From: JAZRGE01 sp045644025
Lineage (GTDB): Bacteria; Bacillota; Clostridia; Oscillospirales; Acutalibacteraceae
DNA: 7,264 nucleotides
Reading direction: 5' to 3'
NCBI GenBank assembly: GCA_045644025.1
Contig: JAZRGE010000032.1
Span: 1-7,264, forward strand
Shown one piece after another: positions 6,374 through 7,264 of the stretch. How positions within the stretch are numbered: position 1 is the stretch's first letter; each line of letters opens with the position of its first letter. Made by a program: the position numbers and the translations under genes. The notes below the pieces were generated by a model that was not told the origin of the DNA, searched no databases, and saw only the letters and a list, made by a program, of their open reading frames with translations.

Positions 6374-6387
6374 AGGTTTAGGGGTTA

Positions 6388-7264
6388 TTAGTATGCAACA
6401 CCCTGAGCGATCATAGCATCGCAAACCTTTTCGAAACCTGCAAGGTTGGCACCGGCAACAAGGTCGCCTTCCATGCCATACTTCTTGGCGGCTTCGTAGG
6501 AGTTCTTGTAGATGTTGGTCATGATCTGGAGAAGCTTTGCACCAACTTCCTCAGCAGTCCAGCTGTATCTCATGGAGTTCTGGCTCATTTCCAGGCCGGA
6601 AACAGCAACACCGCCGGCATTAACAGCCTTGGAAGGAGCAACAACAACACCGTTAGCCTTAAGCAGAGCAACAGCTTCGTTGGTGGTGGGCATATTGGAA
6701 ACTTCCACATAGTACTTAACACCGTTGGCAACGATCTGCTCGGCTTCCTTAACGTCAACTTCGTTCTGAGTGGCGCAGGGCATAAGGATATCGGCCTTAA
6801 CACCCCAGGGCTTCTGGCCTGCGAAATAGGGAACGCCAAACTTATCGGCATAGTCCTTAACCATATCGTGGCCGGAAGAACGCATATCCAGCATAAACTG
6901 AATCTTCTCTTCGGTGTTTACGCCGTCTTCATCGTAGATATATCCGTCGGGGCCGGAAATGGTAACAACCTTGCCGCCCAGCTCGGTGATCTTCTTAACA
7001 GTGCCCCAAGCAACGTTGCCGAAGCCGGAGATAGCAAATGTCTTGCCCTTAATATCTTCGCCGAAGGACTTAAGCATCTCAGCGGTGTAGTAAACTGCAC
7101 CAAAGCCGGTTGCTTCGGGACGAATGAGAGAACCGCCGTAGGGCAGGCCCTTACCGGTGAGAACGCCGGTGAATTCGTTGCGCAGTCTCTTATACTGGCC
7201 GTAGAGATAGCCGATCTCGCGAGCGCCTACGCCAAGGTCGCCTGCGGGAACGTCGGTATCAGCG
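6388..7264 (-). CDS. gdhA: NADP-type glutamate dehydrogenase, C-terminal part (5' truncated by window edge)
   Basis: GdhA reductively aminates 2-oxoglutarate to glutamate (or the reverse) and is a main ammonium-assimilation enzyme in anaerobic Clostridia. The frame is open to the window edge beyond the first internal Met (7075-7077). The visible 291 residues are the C-terminal two-thirds of a ~445-residue hexameric enzyme. The segment begins DTDVPAGDLGVGAREIGY, where the Asp of PAGD is the family's catalytic Asp. GGSLIRPEATGFGAVY follows. The Rossmann domain has ISGFGNVAWG (about 78-87) and VVTISGPDGYIYDEDG after the second strand; a Ser rather than an acidic residue there suggests NADP(H), by inference. 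PCATQNEVD, VVAPSKAVNAGGVAVSGLEMSQNS and the C-terminal helix ending MIAQGVAY complete it. It converges on the + strand operon with a shared terminator. Promoter and N-terminal substrate-binding Lys motif are outside the window. Confidence 0.97.
   Translation of the reverse strand, partial: ADTDVPAGDLGVGAREIGYLYGQYKRLRNEFTGVLTGKGLPYGGSLIRPEATGFGAVYYTAEMLKSFGEDIKGKTFAISGFGNVAWGTVKKITELGGKVVTISGPDGYIYDEDGVNTEEKIQFMLDMRSSGHDMVKDYADKFGVPYFAGQKPWGVKADILMPCATQNEVDVKEAEQIVANGVKYYVEVSNMPTTNEAVALLKANGVVVAPSKAVNAGGVAVSGLEMSQNSMRYSWTAEEVGAKLLQIMTNIYKNSYEAAKKYGMEGDLVAGANLAGFEKVCDAMIAQGVAY

Noticed and set aside
6335..6387. Possible small RNA or operator in the convergent gap
   Set aside because: The 53 bases are almost entirely the terminator stem and its T-rich flanks; nothing else is supported.

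Overview
The window is ordinary, gene-dense bacterial chromosome. It holds the 3' half of a translation/RNA-maturation operon on the + strand, then a convergent gene on the - strand. The order infB-rbfA-nrnA-truB-ribF is the classic Bacillota arrangement. Together with a clostridial-type hexameric glutamate dehydrogenase, a PduL-type phosphotransacylase and a roughly even base composition, it suggests an anaerobic, fermentative member of the Clostridia, perhaps an Oscillospirales-like gut lineage. The phylum is a fairly safe inference; the order is a guess.

Layout. 1-969: C-terminal 322 residues of initiation factor IF2 (5' end outside the window). 969-1334: rbfA. 1331-2311: DHH-family nanoRNase/pAp phosphatase (nrnA). 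2308-3192: truB, starting with TTG. 3216-4091: ribF, bifunctional flavokinase/FAD synthetase. 4094-4669: PduL-type phosphate acyltransferase. 4669-5769: hemW, radical-SAM heme chaperone family. 5783-6334: family 4 Fe-S uracil-DNA glycosylase. 6336-6367: perfect 14-bp inverted repeat acting as a shared terminator. 6388-7264 (-): C-terminal 291 residues of NADP-type glutamate dehydrogenase gdhA, with its 5' end outside the window.

The eight + strand genes look like one transcription unit. Four junctions overlap by 1-4 bases (TAATG, ATGA, TTGA, TAATG), the other gaps are 2-23 bases, and no internal terminator or convincing promoter was seen before the hairpin at 6336. The first five genes cover initiation, 30S maturation, short-RNA recycling, tRNA pseudouridylation and flavin cofactor synthesis. 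The last three (acyl-CoA/acyl-phosphate conversion, heme handling, DNA repair) are not part of the textbook operon, where rpsO often follows ribF.

I found no mobile element, CRISPR array, tRNA, rRNA, riboswitch or defence system, and no convincing previously undescribed system. The points most worth a second look are the PduL gene embedded in this operon, a divergent FMN-adenylyltransferase half in RibF, and a strong GC-rich hairpin inside hemW.
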